DNA of 64,000 bases from Caulobacter sp. UNC358MFTsu5.1 (GCF_000712075.1 NZ_JONW01000013.1:149423-213422), one strand, 5' to 3'. Positions 17,843 through 26,159 are shown, counted from the stretch's first letter. Translations and numbers: made by a program. The notes: generated by a model not told the origin, from the letters alone.

Positions 17843-18994
17843 ATGACCTTCTCCGCCGTCATCGTCGCCGCTGGTTCCGGTACCCGGGCCGGCCCCGGCC
17901 AGGCCAAGCAATGGCGCGTCCTGGCGGGCAAGACCGTCCTGCGATGGTCGGCGGAAGCCCTGCTGGCCGGCGGCGCGCAAAAGCTCGTGATCGTGGCCGA
18001 TCCCGAGGCGCGCCCACAGCTGGACGAGGCGCTGGACGGCCTGGCGGGCTGGACCACGACCGCCGGCGGCGCGACTCGCGCCCTTTCCGTCCAGGCCGGC
18101 CTGGCGGCCCTCGCCGACCGCGCGGCCGACGAACCGGTGCTGATCCACGACGCCGCCCGCCCCTTCCTCGGCGCCGCAACAATCGTCTCGGTGCTGAAGG
18201 CCCTGGACGACGCCGACGGCGCGATTCCGGCCTTGCCGGTCGCCGATACGCTGAAAAGCGGGGCGCTGGATTCCAGCGTCGTCACAAAACCGCGTAACGA
18301 CCTGTGGCGGGCCCAGACCCCCCAGGCGTTCCGCCGCGACCGACTGCTGGCCGCGTACGCCGCCTGGACGGGACCGGACGAGCCCACGGACGACGGCCAG
18401 GTGGTCGAGCGCCACGGGGGGCGCGTCGTCGTCGTTCCCGGCAACCCGATGCTTATGAAACTGACCTATCCGGAGGACTTCGCCATGGCCGAGACGTTGG
18501 CGGGCCGCGCGCGCATCACCCGCATGGGCCAGGGCTTCGACGCCCACCGCTGGGGCCCGGGTGAGTCGGTGTGGCTGTGCGGCGTCGAGATCGCCCACGA
18601 CGAGACCCTGATCGGCCACTCCGACGCCGACGCGGGCCTGCACGCCCTGACGGACGCCATCCTGGGCGCGATCGGCGAAGGCGACATCGGCGACCACTTC
18701 CCGCCCACCGATCCGCAATGGAAGGGCGCGGCCTCGGACAAGTTCCTGATCCATGCCGTCAATCTGGTCCGCCAACGCGGCGGAAGTCTGGTCAATGTCG
18801 ACGTGACGCTGATCTGCGAGCGGCCCAAGATCAAACCGCACCGGGCGGCGATGCGCGAACGCCTGGCCCAGATCCTGGACCTGCCGCTGGACCGGGTCAG
18901 CGTCAAGGCGACGACGACCGAGGGCATGGGCTTCACCGGCCGCGGCGAAGGCCTGGCCGCCCAGGCGATCGCCGTGGTCGAGACGCCGGCCTGA
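17843..18994 (+). CDS. ispDF: Bifunctional IspD-IspF of the MEP isoprenoid pathway
   Basis: One polypeptide of 383 aa carries two MEP-pathway enzymes. Residues 1 to about 225 are IspD (2-C-methyl-D-erythritol 4-phosphate cytidylyltransferase; VAAGSGTRAG nucleotide loop, LIHDAARPF). From about residue 226 is IspF (2,4-cyclodiphosphate synthase), with metal ligands in GQGFDAHRWG and GHSDADAGLHALTDAI and the GEGDIGDHFPPTDPQWKG stretch. The enzymes catalyse non-consecutive steps, with IspE between them encoded elsewhere. Such fusions are common in alphaproteobacteria. It is divergent from dusB. Confidence 0.96.
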   Translation: MTFSAVIVAAGSGTRAGPGQAKQWRVLAGKTVLRWSAEALLAGGAQKLVIVADPEARPQLDEALDGLAGWTTTAGGATRALSVQAGLAALADRAADEPVLIHDAARPFLGAATIVSVLKALDDADGAIPALPVADTLKSGALDSSVVTKPRNDLWRAQTPQAFRRDRLLAAYAAWTGPDEPTDDGQVVERHGGRVVVVPGNPMLMKLTYPEDFAMAETLAGRARITRMGQGFDAHRWGPGESVWLCGVEIAHDETLIGHSDADAGLHALTDAILGAIGEGDIGDHFPPTDPQWKGAASDKFLIHAVNLVRQRGGSLVNVDVTLICERPKIKPHRAAMRERLAQILDLPLDRVSVKATTTEGMGFTGRGEGLAAQAIAVVETPA

Positions 18995-19010
18995 GGCTCT
19001 GGACGACGAT

Positions 19011-19077
19011 GGGGACACACACTCACCCCATCCACATTGCCATTCGACCGCTGACCGTGGTGTGAGTGTGTGTCCCC
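19011..19077. repeat. Long inverted repeat between ispDF and pncC
   Basis: A perfect 15-bp inverted repeat, GGGGACACACACTCA at 19011-19025 and its complement at 19063-19077, encloses a 37-base loop. The outer GGGGACA is shared with the hairpins at 6943-7024. There is no T-run. It may act as a transcript-end structure for ispDF or be a dispersed repeat. Confidence 0.65.
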
Positions 19078-19099
19078 GCCTTCGGCGCAGGAGTTCGCG

Positions 19100-19591
19100 A
19101 TGTTCCCGCTCGAAATCCAGACCCTGGCCCGCCTGCTGATCGACGAAGCCCGCGGCAGGTCGCTGCGGCTGGCCGCGGCCGAGAGCTGCACGGGCGGGCT
19201 CGTGGCCGGGGCGATCTGCAACATCGCCGGGGCGTCCGACGTCTTCGAGCGCGGCTTCGTCACCTACACCAACCGGGCCAAGAGCGAGATGCTGGGCGTG
19301 CCGGGCGACCTGATCGCCGACCACGGGGCGGTGTCGGAAGTCGTCGCGCGGATGATGGCCGAGGGCGCGCTGGAGGCCAGCAACGCCCATGTGGCGGTCG
19401 CCATCACCGGCGTGGCCGGACCCGGCGGCGGCTCGCCGCTGAAGCCCGTCGGCACGGTGCATTTCGCCGTCGCCCGGGCCAACCGCTCGGTCGTCCACCG
19501 TCACGAGCTGTTCGACGGCGAGACGCGCGAGGGCGTGCAGCTGGCCGCCGTGCGCACCGCCTTGGAGATGCTGCGCGAGGCCGTGGCCTAG
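19100..19591 (+). CDS. pncC: Nicotinamide-nucleotide amidase PncC (CinA C-terminal domain)
   Basis: This family deamidates nicotinamide mononucleotide to nicotinate mononucleotide, recycling the by-product of NAD-dependent DNA ligase. The 163-residue product is a stand-alone CinA C-terminal domain: LAAAESCTGGLVAGAI, FVTYTNRAKSEMLGVP and ITGVAGPGGGSPLKPVGTV are diagnostic. The chosen ATG (19100) has an AGGAG-type site about 8 bases upstream; an upstream GTG-type start would add ten unconserved residues. The stop is directly followed by the ATG of the FUSC gene, so the two are probably coupled. Confidence 0.92.
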   Translation: MFPLEIQTLARLLIDEARGRSLRLAAAESCTGGLVAGAICNIAGASDVFERGFVTYTNRAKSEMLGVPGDLIADHGAVSEVVARMMAEGALEASNAHVAVAITGVAGPGGGSPLKPVGTVHFAVARANRSVVHRHELFDGETREGVQLAAVRTALEMLREAVA

Positions 19592-20707
19592 ATGCCGGAG
19601 ACCGCGCCCAGCGACTGGCGACGCTTCGTCGGCCTGGAGCTTTCCCGGACCGCCCTGGCCAAGGCCGCCGCGCGCCAGACCGAGCTGCGCCACGCCATCC
19701 GGGTGTCATCGGCCGTGGTGGCCGCCTACGCCCTGGCCACCCTGCTGCGCCTGCCCCAGGGCTACTGGGCGGTGTTCACCGCCGTGATCATCGTCCAGTC
19801 CAGCCTGGGCGCGACCATCACCGCCTCGATCGAGCGGCTGATGGGCACCGCCGTGGGGGCCGCGGTCGGGGCCGGAGCGGCCATGGTCCACGCCCGCTTC
19901 CCCGAGGCCGGCGGCCCGATCCTGGCCGTGACCGCCGCCCTGCTGGCCTTCCTGGCCGCCGTCCGCCCGGCCTTCAAGGTCGCGCCGGTGACCGCCGTGA
20001 TCATGCTGATCGGCACGACAACCCACATGGACCCGCTGGTGGCTGCCTTCCTGCGGGTGGCCGAGATCACGGTCGGCAGCGTGGTCGGCATCGCCGCCAC
20101 CCTGCTGATCTTCCCGGCCCGCGCCCACGCCACCGTGGTCGACAACGCCAACAAGGTGGCCGAGCTGCTGGCCGACCTCCTGGAGCACTACGCCCTGAAG
20201 CTGAAGGGCGGCGCGACCGACCTGGAGGCGCGCGGCCACTATGACGACACGCTCAAGGCCCTGTCCAAACTGCAGACGGCCATGACCGAGGCCGATCGCG
20301 AGAGCGCCAGCCGGCTCAGCGACCATTCGGTGACGGACGCCCTGCCCCGCACCCTCTGGCGGCTGCGCAACGACAGCGTGATGATCGGCCGGGCGCTGCG
20401 CGAGGCCTTCCCCTCGCCCGGCCTGGCCTTGCCGTCGGCGGCCATGCTGAACGCCAGCGCCGTGTTCCTGAGGGCCTGCGCCGCCCTGCTGTCGGGCGGT
20501 CCCCGCCCCGACCGCCTGGCCTTCGCCGAGGCCCACCAGGCGTTCCAGGGGGCGGTCGAGACCCTGCGGGCCGGCGGCGGCACCCGGGCCCTGGCCTTCG
20601 ACGACGCGGCGCGGGTCTTCGGCCTGGTGTTCGCGATCGAGAACCTGTTCGGCAACCTCGGCGACTTCGAGGAGCGGGTCGAGGAGACCGTCGGCAAGCG
20701 CGCCTAG
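19592..20707 (+). CDS. FUSC-family membrane transporter
   Basis: The 371-residue product has about six hydrophobic segments in the first 190 residues (for example AVVAAYALATLLRLPQGYW and AVFTAVIIVQSSLGAT) and a mostly helical soluble C-terminal half. This is the layout of fusaric-acid-resistance/aromatic-acid exporter proteins (FUSC, AaeB-like). The likely role is efflux of a small organic acid or toxic compound; the substrate is unknown. The start codon abuts the pncC stop with no gap. No membrane-fusion partner protein is encoded nearby, so it may act alone or with a partner elsewhere. Confidence 0.8.
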   Translation: MPETAPSDWRRFVGLELSRTALAKAAARQTELRHAIRVSSAVVAAYALATLLRLPQGYWAVFTAVIIVQSSLGATITASIERLMGTAVGAAVGAGAAMVHARFPEAGGPILAVTAALLAFLAAVRPAFKVAPVTAVIMLIGTTTHMDPLVAAFLRVAEITVGSVVGIAATLLIFPARAHATVVDNANKVAELLADLLEHYALKLKGGATDLEARGHYDDTLKALSKLQTAMTEADRESASRLSDHSVTDALPRTLWRLRNDSVMIGRALREAFPSPGLALPSAAMLNASAVFLRACAALLSGGPRPDRLAFAEAHQAFQGAVETLRAGGGTRALAFDDAARVFGLVFAIENLFGNLGDFEERVEETVGKRA

Positions 20708-20739
20708 CGCGAACGCGGGTCAGCGACTAGCTAAGCGGC

Positions 20740-21561
20740 ATGTCTTCTCTCGCCCTCACCGTCTTCCAGGGTCGCGCCGGCGACCGCAATCCGCGCGGCG
20801 CGGCCGGCGCCCTGGCCGTGGGCGCGGCGCTCGAGGCCCGCCTGGGCCTGGCCGCCGAGCACGTGGGCGCCCAGGCCCCGCCCCTGGCGGCCGGCTGGTC
20901 CAAGGAGTTGGAGGCGGCCCGTCCAGGGTTTGAGGCCCTGGCGGCGCGCCTGGACGCCGTGCTGGCCGACGGCAAGGCGTCGCTGGTGACCCAGGGCCGG
21001 TGCGCGGCCTCGATCGCCGCCCTGCCCGTCGTGCTGCGCCACCATCCCGACGCCCTGGTCGTGTGGTTCGACGCCCACGGCGACTGCAACCAGCCCGCCC
21101 ATTCCACGACCGGCTACCTGGGCGGCATGGTGCTGACCGCCGCCGCCGGGGTCTGGGACAGCGGCCTGGGCTGCGGGCTGGGCCTGGCCGACGTCGTGCT
21201 GGTCGGGGCGCGGGACCTGGATCCGTGCGAGGCCGCCCTGATCGCCGGCGGCGGACCCCGGCTGGTGGCGGCCGGCCCGGGGATCGCCCGGCGCCTGGCC
21301 GAGGCGATCGGCGACCGGCCGGTCTATGTGCATCTGGATTGCGACGTGCTGGACCCGGGGCTGGTCCCGACGGAATACAGTGTGGAGAACGGTCTCTCCT
21401 TCGCCGATCTGCGAGAGGCCGGCGCGGTCCTGGCCCGCAACCGGGTGATCGGCCTGGAGATCGCCGAGTTCGAGGACGTCTTCGCCGCGACGGGCGCGCC
21501 CGGCGACGTCGACGCCCTGCTGGACGCCCTGGCCCCGCTGATCGCGCGCCTGGCGTCCTAA
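20740..21561 (+). CDS. Arginase/agmatinase-family protein with altered metal site
   Basis: The 273-residue product has the ureohydrolase fold markers WFDAHGDCN (Asp111, His113, Asp115) and YVHLDCDVLDPG (Asp200, Asp202), which supply five of the six usual manganese ligands. The sixth, the His of the GGDHS loop, should lie near residue 87; there the sequence reads TQGRCAAS. The protein may therefore bind one metal, use Cys88, or have a different reaction. Relatives include arginase, agmatinase, formimidoylglutamase and guanidinohydrolases, and the substrate cannot be told. Its neighbours give no pathway hint. Confidence 0.8.
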   Translation: MSSLALTVFQGRAGDRNPRGAAGALAVGAALEARLGLAAEHVGAQAPPLAAGWSKELEAARPGFEALAARLDAVLADGKASLVTQGRCAASIAALPVVLRHHPDALVVWFDAHGDCNQPAHSTTGYLGGMVLTAAAGVWDSGLGCGLGLADVVLVGARDLDPCEAALIAGGGPRLVAAGPGIARRLAEAIGDRPVYVHLDCDVLDPGLVPTEYSVENGLSFADLREAGAVLARNRVIGLEIAEFEDVFAATGAPGDVDALLDALAPLIARLAS

Positions 21562-21566
21562 CCGCC

Positions 21567-21962
21567 CTACCCGGCCAGGTACGGCTTGTAGCTCTTCTCC
21601 TCGACGATGTCGGAACCCGCCAGGGTGTTGATCTGGCGCTTCACGGCCGCGCGGCGGTCGTTGTCGACATAGACGCGGCGGGCCAGCTCGACGAATCGCG
21701 GGCCGAAGTCCTGACGACGCTCGCAGTCGCGCTTGCCGTCCTCGATGTCCCAGAGGGCGGCGTTGATCTCGGTCAGCTGGTCGGTCAGGTCGTCCAGCTC
21801 CGGCGAGGACGTGAGTTCGCGCGCGGCGATCTCTTCCAGCAGGGCCAGCTCCTTGCGGACATTGGCCTCCTTGGCCGCGTCGCCGATCCGCGCGGCCTTG
21901 ACCCGCAGGATAGTGATCTTGTCGATCAGTTCGCCGGCCGAGACGGGGGCTAGGATGGGCAT
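21567..21962 (-). CDS. DUF6165 family protein
   Basis: The 131-residue product is predicted soluble, highly charged and helical. It begins MPILAPVSAGELIDKITIL, and contains a repeated acidic/basic helix region and ARRVYVDNDRRAAVKRQIN; these are features I associate with DUF6165, a family without assigned function. It lies one base downstream of the glycosyltransferase-9 gene on the same strand, so the pair probably forms an operon, and the protein may serve surface-polysaccharide or heptose transfer. No signal peptide or membrane segment is seen. It converges with the arginase-like gene with a gap of only 5 bases. Confidence 0.75.
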   Translation of the reverse strand: MPILAPVSAGELIDKITILRVKAARIGDAAKEANVRKELALLEEIAARELTSSPELDDLTDQLTEINAALWDIEDGKRDCERRQDFGPRFVELARRVYVDNDRRAAVKRQINTLAGSDIVEEKSYKPYLAG

Positions 21963-21963
21963 G

Positions 21964-22956
21964 TCAGGAGGCTCCGGCGATCAGGCGTTGCAGGGCGGCC
22001 TCCACCACGTCGAGCGGCAGGGCGGCCATGTCCTGTCCGTAGTCCTCCGCGACCAGCAGCTCAAGACGGCGCGCGGCGGGGCGGAACTTGACCGCCTTGC
22101 GATGGGTCTTCTGCAGCGACAGCAGGGGCGCGCCACCGGCCGCCAGCATGTGGCCCGGGCCGGCGTCGTTGGCGACGGCGGCGGTCAGGCGTCCGGCCAG
22201 GGCGATGGCCAGCATCGGCCCCTTCACCTGCGGGAAGCCGTCGGTGCGGTCCTTCTCCGGGAACAGGGCCTCGGGGACCGCTTCGCGCGCCGCCTGGGCG
22301 TCGGCCGCCTCGTCGGGACCGAAGAAGAACACCGCCTTGCGGCCGGACGCCTCGATGCAGCGGGCCAGCTCCAGGTAGCGCTCCAGCGGCCAGCGCTTGT
22401 CCTGGCCGCCGGCGCCGGGCGCCAGGCCGACATAGACCGGTCCGCCGAGACGGGCGGTGGGCAGCAGGGCGCGGGCGGCGTCGGCGGCGGCGGGATCGGT
22501 CAGGGTCAGGGGACGCGGCGCGCCCGTCCCGTCGGTGGCCAGGGCCAGCAGCCGGGCCAGGCGCTCGACCACGGCGGCCGGCCAGCCGGGCTTGCGGGCC
22601 TGGGCGGCGGCCGAAACGAACGAACCCCCATTTGCGACCGCGCGGCGGGCCACCAGGCTGCGGCGCAGGTTCTCCTGGGTGTCGATCACCAGGTCGAAGG
22701 TCCGCCCGCCGAACGGCTTGACCCAGGGCAGCACGTCCAGCGGCGCGTCGCCGGTCGGACCGTCGGTCAGGATCTCGTCGACATAGCCGGCCACCACGCC
22801 TTTCAGCGGGCCGGCATAGACCGTTTCGCCCTTGGCGGCGCACCAGGTGATCCTGGCTTGGGGAAAGGCGGCGCGCAGGCCGGCGATGAACGGCAGCTTG
22901 ATCAGCCCGTCGCCGATCACCTCGCCCATGGAATAGATCAGGATCGTCTGGACCAT
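21964..22956 (-). CDS. Glycosyltransferase family 9 (heptosyltransferase-like)
   Basis: The 330-residue product resembles ADP-heptose:LPS heptosyltransferases (GT9, GT-B fold). The N-terminal half has LIKLPFIAGLRAAFPQARIT; the C-terminal half has the nucleotide-sugar site VGLAPGAGGQDKRWPLERYL and NDAGPGHMLAAGG. Enzymes of this type act on the inner face of the cytoplasmic membrane. The acceptor sugar is unknown. The ATG at 22956 follows the divergent promoter region shared with the TetR gene; longer upstream frames are not supported. It is followed after one base by the DUF6165 gene. Confidence 0.85.
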   Translation of the reverse strand: MVQTILIYSMGEVIGDGLIKLPFIAGLRAAFPQARITWCAAKGETVYAGPLKGVVAGYVDEILTDGPTGDAPLDVLPWVKPFGGRTFDLVIDTQENLRRSLVARRAVANGGSFVSAAAQARKPGWPAAVVERLARLLALATDGTGAPRPLTLTDPAAADAARALLPTARLGGPVYVGLAPGAGGQDKRWPLERYLELARCIEASGRKAVFFFGPDEAADAQAAREAVPEALFPEKDRTDGFPQVKGPMLAIALAGRLTAAVANDAGPGHMLAAGGAPLLSLQKTHRKAVKFRPAARRLELLVAEDYGQDMAALPLDVVEAALQRLIAGAS

Positions 22957-23003
22957 GGCCCGCCTTAGGCCGCCGCGCGCGTCCAGGTCAACGCGGAACG
23001 GCG

Positions 23004-23020
23004 AATGTGAGTAATCACTT
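23004..23020. promoter_or_regulatory. Candidate palindromic operator upstream of the TetR gene
   Basis: The 12-mer GTGAGTAATCAC at 23007-23018 is an inverted repeat (GTGA...TCAC), extended by AA on the left and TT on the right. It lies 35-46 bases before the TetR-type start and in the divergent region with the glycosyltransferase. TetR proteins often bind such sites in their own promoter. This is an inference from position and symmetry. Confidence 0.4.
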
Positions 23021-23052
23021 GCAAGGCGTGGGAGGCGTGCTAGCTTCGCGCC

Positions 23053-23613
23053 ATGAACGCCAAGCCCAAGATCGAACGCGCCGCCCTCGAGGTCTTCGTC
23101 GAGCGCGGCGTCGACGCGGCCACCACCAAGCTGATCGCCGCCAAGGCCGGCGTGTCGGAAGGCGCGATCTACCGTCACTGGAAGAGCAAGGACGAACTGG
23201 CCGTGGGCCTGTTCATGACCACGCACCGGCGGCTTTCCGACCTGATCTCGGTCAATGCCGACATGGCGACGGGTATCCAGGCCAAAGCCGCCGCCGTGGT
23301 CCGCGCCTATTGCACCGTGGCCGACGAGGACTGGCTGCTGTTCGCCTTCCACCTGCTGCAGTTGCACCACTTCCTGCCCTACTACCAGGAGGACGGCCTG
23401 GACCCGGTGTCGGTGGTCGAGGGGCTGATCAAGCGCGCGATGATGGACGCCGAGCTGCCGCCGGGCGACCCGCGCGTCGTTGCGGCCATGGCCATGGGCG
23501 TGATCACCCAGACCGCCCAGAACAAGGCCTACGGCCGCCTGGGCGACGACGACCTTTCCGCTCATGCTCCCCTGATGACGGCGGCCGTCCAGGCCGTGCT
23601 TTCCGCCCGATAA
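23053..23613 (+). CDS. TetR/AcrR-family transcriptional regulator
   Basis: The 186-residue product has the TetR N-terminal DNA-binding domain: ALEVFVERGVDAATTKLIAA followed by AGVSEGAIYRHWKSKDEL, the recognition helix. The C-terminal ligand domain contains LLQLHHFLPYYQEDGLDP and is not assignable to a ligand. The acyltransferase gene follows after 34 bases and is a likely target or operon partner, so the effector could be a fatty acyl compound; this is inferred from context only. A palindrome at 23004-23020 could be its operator. Confidence 0.88.
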   Translation: MNAKPKIERAALEVFVERGVDAATTKLIAAKAGVSEGAIYRHWKSKDELAVGLFMTTHRRLSDLISVNADMATGIQAKAAAVVRAYCTVADEDWLLFAFHLLQLHHFLPYYQEDGLDPVSVVEGLIKRAMMDAELPPGDPRVVAAMAMGVITQTAQNKAYGRLGDDDLSAHAPLMTAAVQAVLSAR

Positions 23614-23647
23614 ACCCGCCCCGAAGGGCTCCTTGGGACAACGAACC

Positions 23648-24436
23648 ATGCGCAGCGCGCTGTTCAACGCCTACTACTGGGTTCTGTCGATCTTCTACGG
23701 CCTGTCGGCCGCCCTCTCCGCCCTGCTCCCGGGCCGCAAGCCGATCGCCTTCGCCCTGCGGCTCTACAGCCAGCGGATGATCTGGGCCCTGAGGGTCTTC
23801 GCCGGCGTGAAGATCGAGCTGAAGGGCCAGGAGAACCTGCCGAAGGGCGCCTTCATCATCGCCGCCAAGCACCACAGCTGGGGCGACGGCTTCGTGATGT
23901 TCGCCAATGTCGACAATCTCAGCTTCGTGACCGGCGACCACCTGGAGAAGTTCCCGCTGGTCGGGGCGATCCTCAAGAAGTTCGGCGCCATCGTGGTCGA
24001 CAGCTGCGGCGGGCCCGAAGCCCGCAAGGCCCTGTCGCAGAGCGCCGCCCAGGTGGCCGCCGAAGGCCGCCGCATCCTGATCTATCCGGAGGGCCACCTG
24101 GCCGCGCCGGGCGAGCGGTTCCGCTACCGGACCGGCGTCTACCACATGAGCCAGGACTTCGGCCTGCCGGTGGTGCCGGTGGCGACGAACCTGGGCTGCT
24201 TCTGGAAGCAGCAGGACAAGACGAAGACCCCGGGCACGGCCACCATCGAGTTCCTGCCGCCCCTGCCCCAGGGTCTGTCCAAGAGCGCGTTCATGGCCAA
24301 GATGGAAGAGGTCATCGAGACCCGCACAAACCAGCTGATCGCCCAGGCGCGCGGCGAGCCGGTCAAGCCGTCGGTGCTGGTCGAGTGGAACGGGCGGAAG
24401 AACATTCCGACGAGGCCGGAGACGGCGGTTGTCTAG
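23648..24436 (+). CDS. plsC: 1-acyl-sn-glycerol-3-phosphate acyltransferase (PlsC-like)
   Basis: This family acylates lysophosphatidic acid (or a related lyso-lipid) from acyl-ACP or acyl-CoA at the inner membrane. The 262-residue product has two N-terminal hydrophobic stretches, the catalytic HX4D motif in AAKHHSWGDGF, the second block FGAIVVDSCGG, and the FPEGT-type motif as IYPEGHLAAPGERF followed by VPVVPVATN. The ATG at 23648 is taken; a TTG 15 bases upstream is possible. It follows the TetR gene closely and probably shares its transcript. More than one plsC-like gene is usual in such genomes, so the exact acceptor is uncertain. Confidence 0.87.
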   Translation: MRSALFNAYYWVLSIFYGLSAALSALLPGRKPIAFALRLYSQRMIWALRVFAGVKIELKGQENLPKGAFIIAAKHHSWGDGFVMFANVDNLSFVTGDHLEKFPLVGAILKKFGAIVVDSCGGPEARKALSQSAAQVAAEGRRILIYPEGHLAAPGERFRYRTGVYHMSQDFGLPVVPVATNLGCFWKQQDKTKTPGTATIEFLPPLPQGLSKSAFMAKMEEVIETRTNQLIAQARGEPVKPSVLVEWNGRKNIPTRPETAVV

Positions 24437-24746
24437 TCGCGGTGGGCCGGCCTTCGAACTTCCATCCAGCCGTGCGTTCCATCTCGCCGCGCCCTACGGA
24501 GCGGCCGTCTTCGCCCTAGGCCTGTCCACGGTGATCGCGTTATCGACCAGCGACGGGATGGCCTATGCGATCATGGCGGCGACGGGCGTCACCGCGATCT
24601 TCTGGCTGTGCCTGGTGCGTCGGGCCTTTCGAGACGTGGGCGGCCTGGCCTGGGTCACGATCCCGAGCGGCGTGATGGCCGTCCTCGCGGTCACGCCTTT
24701 CCCCTGCATCACGGGCGCCTGCCTGTTCGGGAAAGGCTGCCTCTGA
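24429..24746 (+). CDS. Small membrane protein of unknown function
   Basis: The frame encodes 105 residues with three predicted transmembrane segments (around YGAAVFALGLSTVIALS, YAIMAATGVTAIFWLCLV and WVTIPSGVMAVLAVTPF). I do not recognise a family. The only early start is a TTG at 24429, which overlaps the acyltransferase stop by 8 bases and has no clear ribosome site, so the start and even the gene are uncertain. In its favour are the amphipathic residue pattern and the tight packing with neighbours on both sides. Two cysteines lie near the C-terminus (PCITGACLFG). Confidence 0.55.
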   Translation: MSSRGGPAFELPSSRAFHLAAPYGAAVFALGLSTVIALSTSDGMAYAIMAATGVTAIFWLCLVRRAFRDVGGLAWVTIPSGVMAVLAVTPFPCITGACLFGKGCL

Positions 24747-24829
24747 GGTCGTGCGGAAAGAGCCGTATCGAAGACTTGCGATTCTTCCTGAGGTCGATAA
24801 TTCTCAAATCACTTCCATAGGTGGTCTTC

Positions 24830-25195
24830 ATGCGCTCGACCTACACTTCGATCGACGCAGCGGCGCCGCTTCGGCCGGCAAGGGCGTCGCGCGGCCGCCG
24901 CATCCTGGCCTTCGTGGTCGGGGCGATCTGGCTGGTGCTGACGGTCCCGGCCCTGGGCCTGGCCGCCATGTCGGTGATGGCGTCGGACGGCGGCGTGAAC
25001 GCGGCCATCTACACCTTCGTCTACGCCTGTTTCGCCCTGCCGCTGACGACCTTGCTGGCGGCGATCGGCGGCTTCGTCAGCGGGGGCACCGGGCGGATGC
25101 GGTTCCTGGCCATAGGTTCGGTCCTGCCCTTCGTGGCCCTGGCGGTGGCGTTCGGCGCGATCGCCTTCGGCGCGGGGACGGCCCCGACGACCTGA
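24830..25195 (+). CDS. Small membrane protein of unknown function
   Basis: The 121-residue product has a basic N-terminus (RASRGRRILAF) and three predicted transmembrane helices (for example VVGAIWLVLTVPALGLAAM and FLAIGSVLPFVALAVAFG), placing it in the inner membrane. I do not recognise a family. The ATG at 24830 has an AGGTGG ribosome site about six bases upstream and is preferred to an upstream GTG-type start. It follows another small membrane protein gene by 83 bases. It converges with the Fe-S operon tail with only 4 bases between stops. Confidence 0.7.
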   Translation: MRSTYTSIDAAAPLRPARASRGRRILAFVVGAIWLVLTVPALGLAAMSVMASDGGVNAAIYTFVYACFALPLTTLLAAIGGFVSGGTGRMRFLAIGSVLPFVALAVAFGAIAFGAGTAPTT

Positions 25196-25199
25196 GGTC

Positions 25200-25400
25200 C
25201 TAGACCTCGACCGGACACTCGGCCGGCACGGGAACGAAGGTGCCGTCCTCCCGGCGCCTGGCGAAATGGGCCTGGGCGCACGGGGCCGAGCACAGCAGGC
25301 CCGTGTCGGACCAGTACAGCGGCGCCTCGTCTTCGTGACGGAAGCGCGGCGCGCCCCACGGCAGGCCGCATTCGACGCAGGACGGCGTGCGGGCCAGCAT
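25200..25400 (-). CDS. Small Cys-rich protein at the end of the suf operon
   Basis: The 66-residue product has two cysteine pairs, CVEC near the N-terminus and CSAPC near residue 37, suggesting a small zinc- or iron-sulfur-binding domain (zinc-ribbon-like). It is not a family I recognise. The ATG overlaps the sufA stop by one base (TGATG), so it is translationally coupled to sufA and is the last gene of the iron-sulfur operon. That position suggests an accessory role in Fe-S assembly or metal handling, which is inference. Confidence 0.7.
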   Translation of the reverse strand: MLARTPSCVECGLPWGAPRFRHEDEAPLYWSDTGLLCSAPCAQAHFARRREDGTFVPVPAECPVEV

Positions 25401-25792
25401 CAGTCCAAAGCCTCCGGCGCCGGCTGGATCGTCACGCTCTCGCCGCAGCCGCAGGCGTCGGTCTCGTTCGGGTTGTTGAACACGAACTTCGACGACAGCT
25501 TGGTGGTCTCGTAGTCGATCGTGGTGCCGATCAGGAACAGCACGGCCTTGGGGTCGATCAGGATGGTGACGCCCTGGTCCTCGACCACCTCGTCGATCGG
25601 GCCCTTCTCGGCCGCGTATTCGAAGATGTATTCCGAGCCCGCGCAGCCGCCGTTCTTCACGCCCACCCGCAGCCCGGCATAGGGCTTGTCGGCCCTGTCC
25701 ATGATCTCCTTCACCCGCGCGGCGGCGGCCGGCGTCAGGGTGACGACCTTGGGTCGAGGGCGACGAACGCGCGGGGTGACGGCGGTTTCCAT
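25400..25792 (-). CDS. sufA: Fe-S cluster carrier SufA (A-type, HesB family)
   Basis: A-type carriers accept clusters from the SufBCD scaffold and pass them to apo-proteins. The 130-residue product has the three conserved cysteines: one in VKNGGCAGSEYIFEY and two in the C-terminal DACGCGESV motif. A basic, Pro/Arg-rich N-terminal stretch of about 20 residues precedes the domain. The ATG at 25792 is used. It lies 14 bases after the DUF59 gene and overlaps the next small gene by one base. Confidence 0.93.
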   Translation of the reverse strand: METAVTPRVRRPRPKVVTLTPAAAARVKEIMDRADKPYAGLRVGVKNGGCAGSEYIFEYAAEKGPIDEVVEDQGVTILIDPKAVLFLIGTTIDYETTKLSSKFVFNNPNETDACGCGESVTIQPAPEALD

Positions 25793-25806
25793 GGCTCTCG
25801 AACCGA

Positions 25807-26154
25807 TCAGAACATGTTCAGTTGCAGCTTGGCCTCGTCGCTCATCCGCGAGGGATCCCACGGCGGCTCGAACACCAGGTCGACGTGGCACGACTTGATA
25901 TCCGGGATCTCCATGACCGCGTCCTTGACCCAGCCCGGCATCTCGCCGGCCACCGGGCAGCCCGGAGCGGTCAGGGTCATGTCGATGGCCACGTCCTTCT
26001 CGTCGCTGACGTCGACCTTGTAGATCAGGCCCAGCTCGTAGATGTCGACCGGGATTTCCGGGTCGAACACGGTCTTGAGCTTCTCGATCAGCTGGTCGGT
26101 CAGGCGGTCGAGTTCGGCCTGAGGGATCGCGGACGTGGTGGCGGGTTCGGTCAT
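25807..26154 (-). CDS. sufT: SufT-type Fe-S assembly protein (DUF59/MIP18)
   Basis: DUF59 proteins help mature Fe-S proteins. The 115-residue product has VFDPEIPVDIYELGLIYKVD and the conserved Cys in TLTAPGCPVAGEMPGWV, followed by EPPWDPSRMSDEAKLQL. This is the SufT form often found inside suf operons. The ATG at 26154 is preferred; a TTG at 26163 would overlap the sufS stop by 4 bases and add three residues. It is the gene following sufS and is probably co-translated. Confidence 0.9.
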   Translation of the reverse strand: MTEPATTSAIPQAELDRLTDQLIEKLKTVFDPEIPVDIYELGLIYKVDVSDEKDVAIDMTLTAPGCPVAGEMPGWVKDAVMEIPDIKSCHVDLVFEPPWDPSRMSDEAKLQLNMF

Positions 26155-26159
26155 GAGGC

